Of a DNA stretch of 64,000 nucleotides, positions 35,818-44,941 are shown one piece after another. The stretch spans positions 19,171 to 83,170 of the forward strand of contig NZ_VCMV01000079.1 in the NCBI RefSeq assembly GCF_008757455.1, given 5' to 3'. The notes below the pieces were generated by a model that did not search any database, was not told the DNA's origin, and saw only the letters and a list, made by a program, of their open reading frames with translations. Both the position numbers and the translations under genes were made by a program. The number at the start of each line of letters is the position of its first letter. The first letter of the stretch is position 1. Origin of the DNA: Microvirga brassicacearum (lineage in GTDB: Bacteria > Pseudomonadota > Alphaproteobacteria > Rhizobiales > Beijerinckiaceae).

Positions 35818-36798
35818 TCATTCGATCACCACATCAGCACCGCTGATCAGCGAGGGCGGTACGGTGACCCCGAGGGTGCTGGCCGCCTTCAGATTAACAA
35901 ACAGTTCCACTTTTGTGACCAGTTGGACTGGAAGGTCAGCAGGCTTCTCGCCATTCAGTATTCGTCCGGCGTAGACGCCGGCGCGACGATGCGATTGCGT
36001 AAAATCGCCTCCGTAGCTCATCAAGCCGCCTGCGATCGGGAAGTCGCGTGTTTGAGTAATTGCAGGCACCGCATAGCGAACGGCCAGCGCGGCCAGCCGC
36101 TGACTGCGGAAAGCAAAGTAAGGGTCGGAGGTAAACACAAGCCCTCCGACCTGGAGCTGAGACACGGATGAGAACACGGCGTCGAACTCTGGTTCGGTGC
36201 TGGCGCTCAGAACATGAAGCTGTAACCCGAGAGCAGCGGCTGCCATATGAAGGTTCCTCAACTGTGTATCGGCAGTCGGGCTGGTCGGGTTGGCGACAAC
36301 GGCGAAGCCGGCAGCGGCTGGCAGCACCTCGTGCATAAATTCCAGCCGCTTGCGTGAGACTTCAACGCTCAGGCTCGATACACCGGTAAGGTTCCCTCCT
36401 GGCCGCGACAGGCTGTCCACCACTCCTAATGCGACAGGGTCGCCGCCCATCTCGAAGACAATCGTTTTTGTCGCCGTGGCCGATTTCGCCGCGAGTGCTG
36501 CGGGAGCGCCACCTGACGCGACGATGACGGCCACCTTCCGATTAGCCAGATCTGCCGCAAGCGCAGGCAATCGATTGTACTGGCCTTCCGCCCATCGATA
36601 CTCGATCGCAACATTGCGACCCTCGACAAATCCGCTCTCGGCCAGGCCATCGTGGAAAGCCTTCAGGCGACTGGCGAAGGGCTCAGGTGACTCAGGAGCA
36701 AGATACCCGATGACCGGCAGCGGCGGTGATTGAGCGCGTACCGGGAGGGTCAACGCTGCCGCTCCGCTGATCAACGTGAGGAGATCGCGCCGCCTCAT
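35818..36798 (-). CDS. ABC transporter substrate-binding protein (PF04392/TrpX-like)
   Basis: A 326-residue binding protein of the PF04392 family. The N-terminus has a Tat-like signal MRRRDLLTLISGAAAL. Family features are IGYLAPESPEP, AFHDGLAESGFVEGRNVAIEYRWAEG, ADLANRKVAVIVASGG, and GDPVALGVVDSLSRPGGNLTGVS. This type is often encoded in many copies in Hyphomicrobiales genomes without permease or ATPase neighbours, as here. The ligand is unknown. It is convergent with the ankyrin gene. Confidence 0.85.
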   Translation of the reverse strand: MRRRDLLTLISGAAALTLPVRAQSPPLPVIGYLAPESPEPFASRLKAFHDGLAESGFVEGRNVAIEYRWAEGQYNRLPALAADLANRKVAVIVASGGAPAALAAKSATATKTIVFEMGGDPVALGVVDSLSRPGGNLTGVSSLSVEVSRKRLEFMHEVLPAAAGFAVVANPTSPTADTQLRNLHMAAAALGLQLHVLSASTEPEFDAVFSSVSQLQVGGLVFTSDPYFAFRSQRLAALAVRYAVPAITQTRDFPIAGGLMSYGGDFTQSHRRAGVYAGRILNGEKPADLPVQLVTKVELFVNLKAASTLGVTVPPSLISGADVVIE

Positions 36799-37052
36799 TC
36801 GATAGGCTTTCTCGCGCGAGAGCGGACTCGAAACGTGAAGTGGGCCATCATGTGGTCACCCCGAAGCGCTCGTGTGAACCCGACGAATTTGGCGGCATGA
36901 TAGCCGCAAAGCTTGCGCCCCGAAACCGATTTGACTGATCCGAATGGGCCATGATCGGGCCATTCACGCCGAGGCGGCTCGCTGGAGAATGTCCCTACCG
37001 TTTCTCGGGGTATGGTAGGACGCAAGCGACGCACCTCGGCGGCACATTTCAG

Positions 37053-38807
37053 TTAAGTCGTTACGGTGGCATCGGCCCGTTCTTCGAATGGCATGCCGTA
37101 CACGGGCAGCTTCTCGTCGTAGCCCTTGATGGGTCGCAACCCGAGCGGGATCAAGGCGCGCTTTCCTTTCACGGCTTCGGCAATGGCGACATCTGCCAGG
37201 ATTTCCCGGTCCGCCGCTGAGGCACACAAACGGGCGGCGAGGTTCACAACGCTGCCGATGGCGGTGTACTCGAACCGGCTCTCGTATCCGATCCGCCCGA
37301 CCGTGGCGGGTCCCATGGCTAGGCCGACTCCGAACCCGATCCGCTGACCTCGCGCTCTCCAGCCGACGATGAGCTCCTGCACACTCTGCTGCATCTCCAC
37401 CGCAAGGTCGACCGCCCGGAGGGCCGGCTCCTCGATCGGAACGGGAGCGTTCACGAGCACCATCAGGCCGTCGCCTGAGAAGCTCGTAAGTGTTGCGGCA
37501 TATTTCGTGATGATCCGGCCAAGGGCATCGTAATACTCCGAGAGCACGCTCATCACCTCATCGGGCGTTGCTCTCGCGGAGAAGGCGGTAAATCCTCGCA
37601 GATCGCAAAACACCGCCACCACTTCGGTGCTGCGGCCCTCGAGCACGCCGTCGTCGCCTTTGCGGTCGACCAATTCGGCTACTTGGGGCGCCAAGAACCG
37701 TTTGAGTTTGGCGATACGTTCCTGGCGATCCTGGGAGGTGGCGAGCTCGGCGGCCATGGTGTTGAAGCTGTCAGCCAGCCGCTGGAACTCATCGCCCGTT
37801 TCAATATGGATGCGGTGTTCGAAGTGCCCGGCGCCGATGCGTTCGGTGCCCTCCTCGAGCCGCCGGATTGGCTCGGTCATGCGGCTGGCCAGGACGTAGG
37901 CTAGCAAACCTGCGAAGGCGGCACCGGCGAGAAGAAGGCCTCCTGTCCTCCACAGGGCGGCATAGATGGGCCCGAAAGCCTCCGAAAGGGGTTGCGCAAC
38001 GACGACTGTCCAGTCAGGGCCGGCAACGGGCGAGGCCGCGGCTGCAACCGCGTTTCCCTGTCCATCCCGACCTGTTGCGACATCCGCCCCGGCACGCCTA
38101 ATCACCTCCCGGATTGCCCGAAAAGGAGCGAGGGTCGCCTCATCCGCCCCTCTCAGAACGAGGCTTATGTCCGGATGGGCCACGAGCCGTCCTGGGCGGT
38201 CGAGCACGAAGGCGTAGCCCGTTTCCCCAACCTTGATGGCCGAGATCACGTCCCAAATCAGCTTCAGGTTCACCTCGGCGACAACCACCCCAACGGACGG
38301 CCGGTTACCGGCGATCGCAATTGTCAGGTAGGGTTCGGAATCTCGATAGTAGCGGACCTCGCCATACCAGAGCCGGCCCGCGCGAGCTCCCGCGACGGCC
38401 TCGTCGGCAGAGCGATCCGTTCGGCTCTCAGTTCGGTTCAGGCCGATGCGCGAGACATACATACGTTCGCGTCCGGTGCCATCGAGCAGGGTGAGGTTAA
38501 CGATGGCGGGCACCTGTCGCAGCAGGCGCAGGGCATCGATCCGCCGCCGCTCGTCCGGTTCCACGCTCCAGGGGAGTTGAACCAGCCAGCCAAGTTGATC
38601 GGTGATGCCGTCGAGAAAGCCGTCGATCTTGGCCGCCGCGGACCTCGCCTCGACGCCTAGCAACCGGTCGAGCGTTGTCTGTTGATCGCGATAGCCGAAC
38701 CAAGCCTCGCTGACGCCATTGGTTGCGAGTGGAATGACCACGGCCAGAAACAGCACGAGGAAATACTTCTGAAAGAGGCTGCGGAACCGGAAAGAATGCC
38801 TGTTCAT
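37053..38807 (-). CDS. Membrane-bound class III adenylate/guanylate cyclase with sensor and HAMP domains
   Basis: A 584-residue membrane receptor-cyclase. Transmembrane helix 1 (about residues 12-33), a large periplasmic double-Cache-like sensor (about 34-280, with GETGYAFVLDRPGRLVAHPD), a second membrane helix near 285-305, HAMP (SRMTEPIRRLEEG), and a C-terminal cyclase domain with metal Asp in VFCDLRGFTAFS and in FSGDGLMVLVN. It would convert an extracellular signal to cyclic AMP or GMP. Start chosen at ATG 38807; a TTG seven codons upstream is possible. Confidence 0.88.
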   Translation of the reverse strand: MNRHSFRFRSLFQKYFLVLFLAVVIPLATNGVSEAWFGYRDQQTTLDRLLGVEARSAAAKIDGFLDGITDQLGWLVQLPWSVEPDERRRIDALRLLRQVPAIVNLTLLDGTGRERMYVSRIGLNRTESRTDRSADEAVAGARAGRLWYGEVRYYRDSEPYLTIAIAGNRPSVGVVVAEVNLKLIWDVISAIKVGETGYAFVLDRPGRLVAHPDISLVLRGADEATLAPFRAIREVIRRAGADVATGRDGQGNAVAAAASPVAGPDWTVVVAQPLSEAFGPIYAALWRTGGLLLAGAAFAGLLAYVLASRMTEPIRRLEEGTERIGAGHFEHRIHIETGDEFQRLADSFNTMAAELATSQDRQERIAKLKRFLAPQVAELVDRKGDDGVLEGRSTEVVAVFCDLRGFTAFSARATPDEVMSVLSEYYDALGRIITKYAATLTSFSGDGLMVLVNAPVPIEEPALRAVDLAVEMQQSVQELIVGWRARGQRIGFGVGLAMGPATVGRIGYESRFEYTAIGSVVNLAARLCASAADREILADVAIAEAVKGKRALIPLGLRPIKGYDEKLPVYGMPFEERADATVTT

Positions 38808-39254
38808 GACCACATGAGCGTCAGCCAATCACGCCGAAGGCCCGCTGGAACCGTGAGGGCAGCATCGCGCGGCATCAAGACAGAAGGCAAGGCGATCATC
38901 GGGAGCCCTCGACCCGTAATATGCATGCCGTCGATTATGAGGCCCGGTGCGGCGCCTCGCCAGTGGTTTGTTCCCGCAAGCTGTAAGGGTTCCTAGGAAG
39001 GTCGTGGTCGAGCAGGCCGCTCTCTGAGGTCTCGGGCTCATCTATGCCGCCTTGTGGCGGACCTGCTGGGCATGCGCACCCTCGTCCCGCTGGGGGCGGG
39101 CGCGCCTAGGCGTGCGCAGCTGGATGACTTTTTGATCCGGTCCGTTGTCGCAGGCAATCTCTTCTGCGGGCGACTGACGAACTCTTAGAGAGTCCCCGCA
39201 ACCTCATCTTGAAAGCTCGACCGGGCACGCCATTTCGGTAGGACGGAGAGAAGG
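38808..39254. other. Gene-free stretch with GC-rich inverted repeats
   Basis: About 450 bases between the divergent cyclase and NfeD genes. It contains CCGCC-TTGT-GGCGG (39047-39060) and a longer arm pair TGCGCAC/GTGCGCA enclosing further GC-rich symmetry (about 39073-39118). No coding frame is supported. It must contain the two divergent promoters; none was identified with confidence. Confidence 0.35.
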
Positions 39255-40637
39255 GTGTTCACCGCCCAGGCAGGTTTGATCGCAGCGGGTGTGACATTCG
39301 CTGCACTCTGTCCATCCATGGCCGCAGCCGAGAGCACCAGCCCGGCGGCGTCGGTTCCGCTGATCGCGATCGACGGACCCATCGGCCCCGCAACGGCTCG
39401 CCACGTCAAGGAAGGGCTTGCTACCGCATCGGCGCGTCGGGCCGAAATCGTCATCCTGAGAATGAATACGCCGGGCGGTCTCGCCGACAGCATGCGTGAC
39501 ATTGTCGTCGACCTGCTGGCGTCGCCTATCCCCGTCGTCGGGTTCGTCGCGCCGTCGGGCGCGCATGCCGCAAGCGCCGGGACCTATATTCTGTACGCGA
39601 CGCACATCGCCGCCATGGCCCCGGGCACCAACATCGGTGCTGCGACGCCCGTGCAGATGGGGACGCCCTTGCCCGGTTTGCCTGAGGATCGCGACAAGGA
39701 TGACAAGCCCGCGCAGAGCCCGTCGGCTCCCAAGGATGCTGCCATGGCGAAAGCGACCAACGACGCGGTCGCTTTCATCCGCAGCCTGGCGGAACTGCGC
39801 GGCCGAAACGCGGAATGGGCCGAGAAAGCCGTGCGGGAAGCCGCGACGGCTTCGGCCCAGGAAGCGTTGCAAGCACGAGTGATCGAAGTGGTGGCGCGCG
39901 ACCCGGCTGATCTTCTCGAACGAATTGAAGGGCGCACGATCGAGGTGGCAGGAGTGCCGCGTCGTATCGCCACCAAAGGGCTTCCCGTCGAGGTTATCGA
40001 GCCAAGCTGGCTCAATCGCCTGCTCGCGATTGTGACCAACCCGAACGTCGCTGTGATCTTGATGCTCGTCGGCATCTACGGGCTCATTTTCGAATTCTCA
40101 AACCCGGGATCGCTCGGTCCCGGGGTGGCTGGAATCATTTGCCTCACGCTCGGTCTCTACGCACTTAACCTGCTGCCGATCGACTACACCGGGCTGGCAC
40201 TCATGCTGCTCGGCCTTGCGTTTCTCGTCGCAGAGGCCTTTACGCCGACCTTCGGTGTCCTCGGGCTGGGCGGGCTTATTGCCTTCGTTCTCGGTGCAGC
40301 CATCTTGATCGACGTCGATGCGCCTGGGTTCCAGCTGTCGTGGACGGTGATTGCTACGACGGCGCTGATGAGTTTGGGTTTGTTGACGCTCCTGCTCGGT
40401 TACGTCGTCCGCACTCGCCATAGTCCGCTGCGCGTCGGAACATCCACGCTGTTAGGGCAACGCGTCGAGGTCCTGGACTGGTCGGGCGAGGCGGGCCACG
40501 TTCTAGCAGAGGGCGAGCGGTGGCAGGCCCAAGGAGGTGATCCTCTTCAGACCGGTGACACCGCAGAGATCGTCGCTGTCAACGGTCTCACCCTGACGGT
40601 CCGAAAGCGCACAAGTCTCACAGCCGCGGGAGATTGA
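39255..40637 (+). CDS. nfeD: NfeD-family membrane serine protease (long form)
   Basis: A 460-residue long-form NfeD. A signal/anchor is followed by a ClpP-like serine-protease domain (about residues 30-230) with RMNTPGGLADSMRDIV and the nucleophile segment SGAHAASAGTYI. Four hydrophobic helices (about 255-390) and a C-terminal OB-fold domain (RVEVLDWSGEAGHVLAEGERW) follow. Long NfeD proteins cut the C-terminus of their stomatin partners. The GTG start is preceded by GGAGAG. Its stop overlaps the slipin gene start by four bases, the standard STOPP-stomatin operon. Confidence 0.9.
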   Translation: MFTAQAGLIAAGVTFAALCPSMAAAESTSPAASVPLIAIDGPIGPATARHVKEGLATASARRAEIVILRMNTPGGLADSMRDIVVDLLASPIPVVGFVAPSGAHAASAGTYILYATHIAAMAPGTNIGAATPVQMGTPLPGLPEDRDKDDKPAQSPSAPKDAAMAKATNDAVAFIRSLAELRGRNAEWAEKAVREAATASAQEALQARVIEVVARDPADLLERIEGRTIEVAGVPRRIATKGLPVEVIEPSWLNRLLAIVTNPNVAVILMLVGIYGLIFEFSNPGSLGPGVAGIICLTLGLYALNLLPIDYTGLALMLLGLAFLVAEAFTPTFGVLGLGGLIAFVLGAAILIDVDAPGFQLSWTVIATTALMSLGLLTLLLGYVVRTRHSPLRVGTSTLLGQRVEVLDWSGEAGHVLAEGERWQAQGGDPLQTGDTAEIVAVNGLTLTVRKRTSLTAAGD

Positions 40638-41458
40638 AGATGCTCGTCCTCTATGCGCCGTTTATCGGTCTTGCCGTTGTCGTCGTCTTGTTCGTGGCGG
40701 CCGCTATCAAAATTCTGCGGGAGTATGAACGCGGCGTCGTCTTCACCCTCGGTCGCTTCACCGGCGTAAAGGGGCCGGGGCTTATCATCCTCGTTCCCTT
40801 CATCCAGCAGATGGTCCGGGCGGATCTACGCGTCGTCGTGCAGGATGTGCCGAGCCAGGACGTGATCTCGCGGGACAACGTCTCCGTAAAGGTCAATGCG
40901 GTTCTGTATTTCCGCATCGTCGATCCCGAACGCGCCATTATCAAGGTCGAGAACTTCATGGCGGCGACGAGCCAACTCGCGCAGACGACACTGCGCTCCG
41001 TGCTCGGCAAACACGAACTCGATGAGATGCTCGCCGAGCGGGACCGGCTCAATGCCGACATCCAGACGATCCTCGATCAGCAAACCGACGCCTGGGGCAT
41101 CAAGGTGACCAATGTCGAAATCAAACATATCGACCTCGCCGAAAACATGATTCGCGCCATCGCCAAGCAGGCCGAAGCCGAGCGCCTCCGGCGTGCGAAA
41201 GTAATCAACGCGGCCGGCGAACAGCAGGCGGCCGAAAAGCTCGTCGAGGCGGGCCGGTTGCTGGCGCACGAGCCGCAGGCGATGCAGTTGCGCTATTTTG
41301 CGGCGTTGCACGACATTGCGAGCGAGCGCTCCTCGACGATTGTCTTCCCGCTCCCCACCGATCTTCTGTCGCATTTGCAGGCCCCGGCTGGGATCGTGCC
41401 ATCACAACCGCCGGCGGAGCCAAGGGCGCGCGCGACCAGGCCGAAAGCGGCGGAGTAA
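40634..41458 (+). CDS. Slipin/stomatin-like SPFH-domain membrane protein
   Basis: A 274-residue SPFH/Band-7 protein. An N-terminal membrane anchor (FIGLAVVVVLFVAAAIKI) precedes the SPFH domain (REYERGVVFTLGRFTGVKGPGL, LRVVVQDVPSQDVISRDNVSVKVNAVLYFRI) and a helical segment rich in Ala/Glu/Arg (EAERLRRAKVINAAGE). Organises membrane microdomains and is the substrate or partner of the upstream NfeD protease, with which it overlaps by ATGA. Short Pro/Arg-rich tail. Confidence 0.92.
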   Translation: MKMLVLYAPFIGLAVVVVLFVAAAIKILREYERGVVFTLGRFTGVKGPGLIILVPFIQQMVRADLRVVVQDVPSQDVISRDNVSVKVNAVLYFRIVDPERAIIKVENFMAATSQLAQTTLRSVLGKHELDEMLAERDRLNADIQTILDQQTDAWGIKVTNVEIKHIDLAENMIRAIAKQAEAERLRRAKVINAAGEQQAAEKLVEAGRLLAHEPQAMQLRYFAALHDIASERSSTIVFPLPTDLLSHLQAPAGIVPSQPPAEPRARATRPKAAE

Positions 41459-41501
41459 CACTAGAGGAGCGCGCGATCGCCTGCCGCACGAACCGACAAG
41501 G

Positions 41502-42749
41502 CTACGCGGTTCGCCCGAGTACTCTACGCTCGATGAATTCCGCCGCGGCCGTGACGGCATCTTCCTGACGGATCGCGGCGCCGAGCGCCGCTGCCCGGTC
41601 GCGCATCTGCGGGTCGTCCATCGCGGCGATTGCCGCCGCGAGACTTTCTGCTGACAAGGTCTTCCGATCGAGAGTCGGCGGCCCTGCACCCAGCTCAACG
41701 ATGCGTCTTGCCCAGAAGGGCTGATCGCCGAAGAAGGGGCAGATAGCAGCCGGTTTCCCAGCGCGCAGCGACGCCGCTGTCGTTCCTGCGCCGCCATGAT
41801 GGACAGTGGCTCCGACCCGTGGAAGCAGCTTGTCGTGCGGCGCGCCCGTAAAGATGTGGACTTTGGCGGAAGTGCTCTCTGACCCAAGTGCCCCGCCGCC
41901 CGTCGCCAACAATCCGCGCTTCCCCACTTTCGCGAGTGCTTCGATGACCATTGCCGTGAATCTCTGCGGGTCGAGCCCAGGCATGCTGCCGAAGCCGACA
42001 TAGATCGGCGGTTCGCCAGCATCGAGAAATGCCGCAAGGGCTTCGTCGGGCCGCCAGTCCTCGCTGTCGAGGAACCAGTAGCCGCTGACCAGGACATCAC
42101 GGCCCCAGTCGGGCGGCACTGGAACGACCTGCGGGCTGTAGGCATAAAGCGTACCCGATGGCGCGCCAACAGAAGTGCGAGGGCCATGCAAGCCCACCCA
42201 CGTCTCCCGCCACTCGCGGATCAGTTTGCCGAACAGGAAACCCGGTGCCTTGATGGCGAGGGCGTGGCTGACCCTGTTAAGCGGCCCCAAGGAAGCGAAC
42301 GGCAGCATCGGGCTCGGGAAGGCGGCGGTCGGCGTGAAGCCGGGCAACGGCGACGCAAGGATGAAGGGACATCCCAGGGCCTCGGCCATGTGCGGCGCCG
42401 CAATCGACTTCGGATGGTAGATGACGGCATCGGGTGCGAAGGCCTTCACCGCTGCCCATTCCGCATCCAGCAGGTCGCGCATCAGGGGACGCACATGCTT
42501 CAGGAGCTTGAATCCGGCACTGAAGCCTCGACCGCCAGCGATCGCCGCTTTGCCTTCCGGCGTGTCCATCAGCTCCAGAAATTGTCCCGGGAGCGCACCA
42601 AAGGCGATGCCGCGCCCCCGGATCATAGTCTCGAACTGAACCGGCGCCGCGATCTGCACTTCGTGGCCGCGCCTGACCAGCTCCAGCGCCAGGGCGACAT
42701 AAGGTTGAACATCGCCTCTCGTGCCGAGCGTCTGGATCGCTACGCGCAT
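41502..42749 (-). CDS. Glycosyltransferase, GT1/GT28-like (UDP-glucosyltransferase type)
   Basis: A 415-residue GT-B glycosyltransferase. The N-terminus MRVAIQTLGTRGDVQPYVAL is typical of the macrolide/sterol glucosyltransferase family, and the donor-binding region contains GSMPG, PHDKLLPRVGATVHHGGAGTTAASLRAGKPAAICPFFGDQPFWA, with HHGGAGTT as the nucleotide-sugar loop. It probably attaches a hexose to a hydrophobic aglycone. ATG at 42749 preferred over a GTG at 42767. The alpha/beta hydrolase gene ends about 20 bases upstream, so the two are co-transcribed. Confidence 0.85.
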   Translation of the reverse strand: MRVAIQTLGTRGDVQPYVALALELVRRGHEVQIAAPVQFETMIRGRGIAFGALPGQFLELMDTPEGKAAIAGGRGFSAGFKLLKHVRPLMRDLLDAEWAAVKAFAPDAVIYHPKSIAAPHMAEALGCPFILASPLPGFTPTAAFPSPMLPFASLGPLNRVSHALAIKAPGFLFGKLIREWRETWVGLHGPRTSVGAPSGTLYAYSPQVVPVPPDWGRDVLVSGYWFLDSEDWRPDEALAAFLDAGEPPIYVGFGSMPGLDPQRFTAMVIEALAKVGKRGLLATGGGALGSESTSAKVHIFTGAPHDKLLPRVGATVHHGGAGTTAASLRAGKPAAICPFFGDQPFWARRIVELGAGPPTLDRKTLSAESLAAAIAAMDDPQMRDRAAALGAAIRQEDAVTAAAEFIERRVLGRTA

Positions 42750-42770
42750 ATCTCTCGTCCTGGACACTGC

Positions 42771-43412
42771 TTACAGTTCAATTCTGTCCGCCCAACCGGA
42801 GACGGTTTCCGCCATTGTTCTCAGATGATCGCCCGCAGAAAAGCCCGAGATGCTCTTTCGCGGCTTCAGGTCATGATCGCCGTCTTCCAGCCAGAGGATC
42901 TCGATGGTTTTTGAGAGGTCGTAGGTTGATACCTCCTCTCGGGTCCCGAAGGGATCTCGTGTCCCTTGCACGATGAGCGTCGGGGTCTTCAATTCAGCCA
43001 GATGGGCCGTGCGCAACTGGTCGGGCTTGGCCGGTGGATGGAAGGGATAGCCGAGGCACAGCAGACCAGCGATCCGGCCGGTCGCGTGGAGGTCATCGGC
43101 GATCATGCTCGCGACGCGCCCGCCCATCGACTTGCCGCCGATGATGAGCGGTCCATTCGTCTCGAGTGCATTGATCGCAGCGATGTATTCCGGCTGGAGC
43201 TTCTCTGCACGCGGCGGCGGCTTGCGGCCCGTCTCGCTCCGACGGCTCGCCATGTAGCCAAATTCGAAGCGGGCGACGCGGAAGCCTGATCCCGCCAGAC
43301 TTTCCGCAATCGCCGTCATCGAGACGGAATCCATCGGGGCGCCGGCACCGTGGGCGAGGAGGATCGTATGTTTTGCCTGAGCAGGCCCGTCGATCAGGAA
43401 CGCCGTCGCCAT
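42771..43412 (-). CDS. KANL3/Tex30-like alpha/beta hydrolase
   Basis: A 213-residue small alpha/beta hydrolase of the KANL3/Tex30 type (PF20408). An N-terminal LLAHGAGAPMDS oxyanion segment, nucleophile Ser in IGGKSMGGR, the acid in VQGTRDPFG and His in EDGDHDLKP make a full triad. Substrates are unknown for bacterial members. GAGGGG precedes the ATG. It is the first gene of a short operon with the glycosyltransferase. Confidence 0.85.
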   Translation of the reverse strand: MATAFLIDGPAQAKHTILLAHGAGAPMDSVSMTAIAESLAGSGFRVARFEFGYMASRRSETGRKPPPRAEKLQPEYIAAINALETNGPLIIGGKSMGGRVASMIADDLHATGRIAGLLCLGYPFHPPAKPDQLRTAHLAELKTPTLIVQGTRDPFGTREEVSTYDLSKTIEILWLEDGDHDLKPRKSISGFSAGDHLRTMAETVSGWADRIEL

Positions 43413-43480
43413 TCAAACCCCTCATGTTGCCCATTGACCAATTGCGAGTTCGCCTCGCGATCTGATGTGGCGGCTGCCCC

Positions 43481-44032
43481 TCAATCAGCAGCGTCGCGCC
43501 GCAGCATGATGACCTCGTGGTCCATATAGGTCGTGCGCGAAAATTCGCGGTATCCGCATTTGTGCGCCACACGCAGCGACGCAAGGTTTTCTGGCGAGAT
43601 GATACACGCTGTCGAGGGAGCCAATTGACATTGTTCGCTCCACGAAAGTACGGCGCCGATCGCCTCTGTCGCATAGCCTTTGCCGTGCATCGCGGGATCA
43701 AGAGCCCAACCGATTTCGGGAGCGCCGTCGAGCGAAGGCTCGATACTTCGCTTGAAGTTCCCGAAGCCCACATCACCGATAAATCGGCCGGATATTTTCT
43801 CCTCGATGGCCCAATAGCCAAAGCCGAGGAGGTGCCAATGCCCGGCATAGCGCAAGATCCGCGACCAGCTTTCCTCTCTGGTGGACGGCTTCCTGGTGAT
43901 ATGCGCGACGACGATCGGATTGCTCCACATGACGAAGCTCGCATCAAGATCCTGAATGCGGTGGCCCCGCAGGATCAGGCGCTCCGTTTCAAGCGCAGGG
44001 GCCTCTGTCATTGATGGTTTCATTCCGACCAT
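43481..44032 (-). CDS. GNAT family N-acetyltransferase (RimJ-like)
   Basis: A 183-residue GNAT of the RimJ/RimL-like type. ETERLILRGHRIQDLDAS is the usual opening; GWALDPAMHGKGYATEAIGAVL is the acetyl-CoA loop; NLASLRVAHKCGYRE closes the fold. Likely acetylates an amine on a protein N-terminus or small molecule. Three Met codons in the first eight residues leave the start uncertain. Same strand as the hydrolase/glycosyltransferase pair, 68 bases upstream. Confidence 0.82.
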   Translation of the reverse strand: MVGMKPSMTEAPALETERLILRGHRIQDLDASFVMWSNPIVVAHITRKPSTREESWSRILRYAGHWHLLGFGYWAIEEKISGRFIGDVGFGNFKRSIEPSLDGAPEIGWALDPAMHGKGYATEAIGAVLSWSEQCQLAPSTACIISPENLASLRVAHKCGYREFSRTTYMDHEVIMLRRDAAD

Positions 44033-44138
44033 GGATTGGACTCTTGATTTCGATGCGATTCCCGAACGGGATGTTTAGAGATCACCAGACCAATAGTCAC
44101 CCAGGACGGAATCTGCCTGCTGTCACGCCCGGGTTGAT

Positions 44139-44268
44139 CCCCGGATCAAGTCCGGGGACGGCGATGGCGGGGAGGGTGGTGATGGGAGTGCGCCCGGAGA
44201 CCCACCGGACATTGACGCCTCGCATCCGTTGCGTGTTATGTCGTCACTGGAACCGGCGCACCGGTTCC
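44139..44268. repeat. Two palindromic elements in a gene-free stretch
   Basis: CCCCGGA-TCAAG-TCCGGGG (44139-44157) is the half-unit of the palindromic family repeated further right. GGAACCGG-CGCA-CCGGTTCC (44249-44268) is an unrelated perfect hairpin. Both lie in 44033-44459, about 430 bases that otherwise show no supported gene. Confidence 0.6.
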
Positions 44269-44459
44269 GGGGCTTAGTAAACCTCATCCGAAAGCGGCCG
44301 ACATCGGCCGTGACGATGTCTCCCTCGCTTATGGCCGGGGAGGCGATGGCGCATGTTCAGGGCGAAAGCCTAAAGGTCATCGCAGCCGTCTTTCGGCGGT
44401 TTACTACTCCCCGGTCACCAGCAAGCGCTGGTGGCCGTTCTCGTTTCGGGGGGTGGACG

Positions 44460-44768
44460 ATGGAGCCTTACAGCGCATGGGCCGACTGGCTCAACAAATT
44501 CCACACGGCATCGGAGGCGATCCAGGCGCTGTGGATCGTTGCGGGCGCCGCGACGGTGATCGGGGTGACGTGGGTGGTGATGCGCGGGGTGGTGGAGGTG
44601 GTGCGGGTTTGGCGGGGTGATCGTTTGCCCGAGGACAATCCTGCCACCGACATCGAACCGCAACCCTGGACCAAGCTTCCCGTCATCCCCGGGCTTGACC
44701 CGGGGACCCACGTCTTAACTCACGCTGCCCAAGAAAGACGTGGGTGGCCGGATCAAGTCCGGCCATGA
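44460..44768 (+). CDS. Small membrane protein whose C-terminus is encoded by a repeat element
   Basis: A 102-residue protein. Residues about 20-42 form one hydrophobic segment (IQALWIVAGAATVIGVTWVV). The first 75 residues look like a genuine small inner-membrane protein. From about residue 76 the frame runs into the intergenic palindrome family, so the tail reads VIPGLDPGTHVLTH and onward: a translation of the repeat and not conserved protein. The ancestral stop was probably lost when the repeat inserted. Function unknown. Confidence 0.55.
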   Translation: MEPYSAWADWLNKFHTASEAIQALWIVAGAATVIGVTWVVMRGVVEVVRVWRGDRLPEDNPATDIEPQPWTKLPVIPGLDPGTHVLTHAAQERRGWPDQVRP

Positions 44769-44778
44769 CGGTGGAGGG
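44678..44778. repeat. Intergenic palindromic repeat, copy 1
   Basis: A roughly 100-base element of the form CCCCGGGCTTGACCCGGGG, an ACCCACG arm, a variable centre, CGTGGGT, then GGCCGGATCAAGTCCGGCC and ATGACGG. It is a nested inverted repeat that folds into a long imperfect hairpin. The same pattern recurs at 44819 and, partly, at 45263. Confidence 0.75.
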
Positions 44779-44818
44779 TGGCGTCGACGAAAGTCGCTCA
44801 TCACTCACCGCTCCACCG

Positions 44819-44916
44819 CCGTCATGCGCGGGCTTGTCCCGCGTACCCACGCCTTAACCGCGTCGCATAAAGACGTGGGTAGCCGGGCCAAGCCCGGCCA
44901 TGACGGTGGAGGGTGG
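44819..44916. repeat. Intergenic palindromic repeat, copy 2
   Basis: Same architecture as copy 1: GCGGGCTTGTCCCGCG, ACCCACGCCTTAA, centre, AAGACGTGGGT, CCGGGCCAAGCCCGG, CATGACGGTGGAGGGTGG. The flank ATGACGGTGGAGGGTGG is shared exactly with copy 1. Confidence 0.75.
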
Positions 44917-44941
44917 AGTGAGAACTGAGTAACATCGATGA

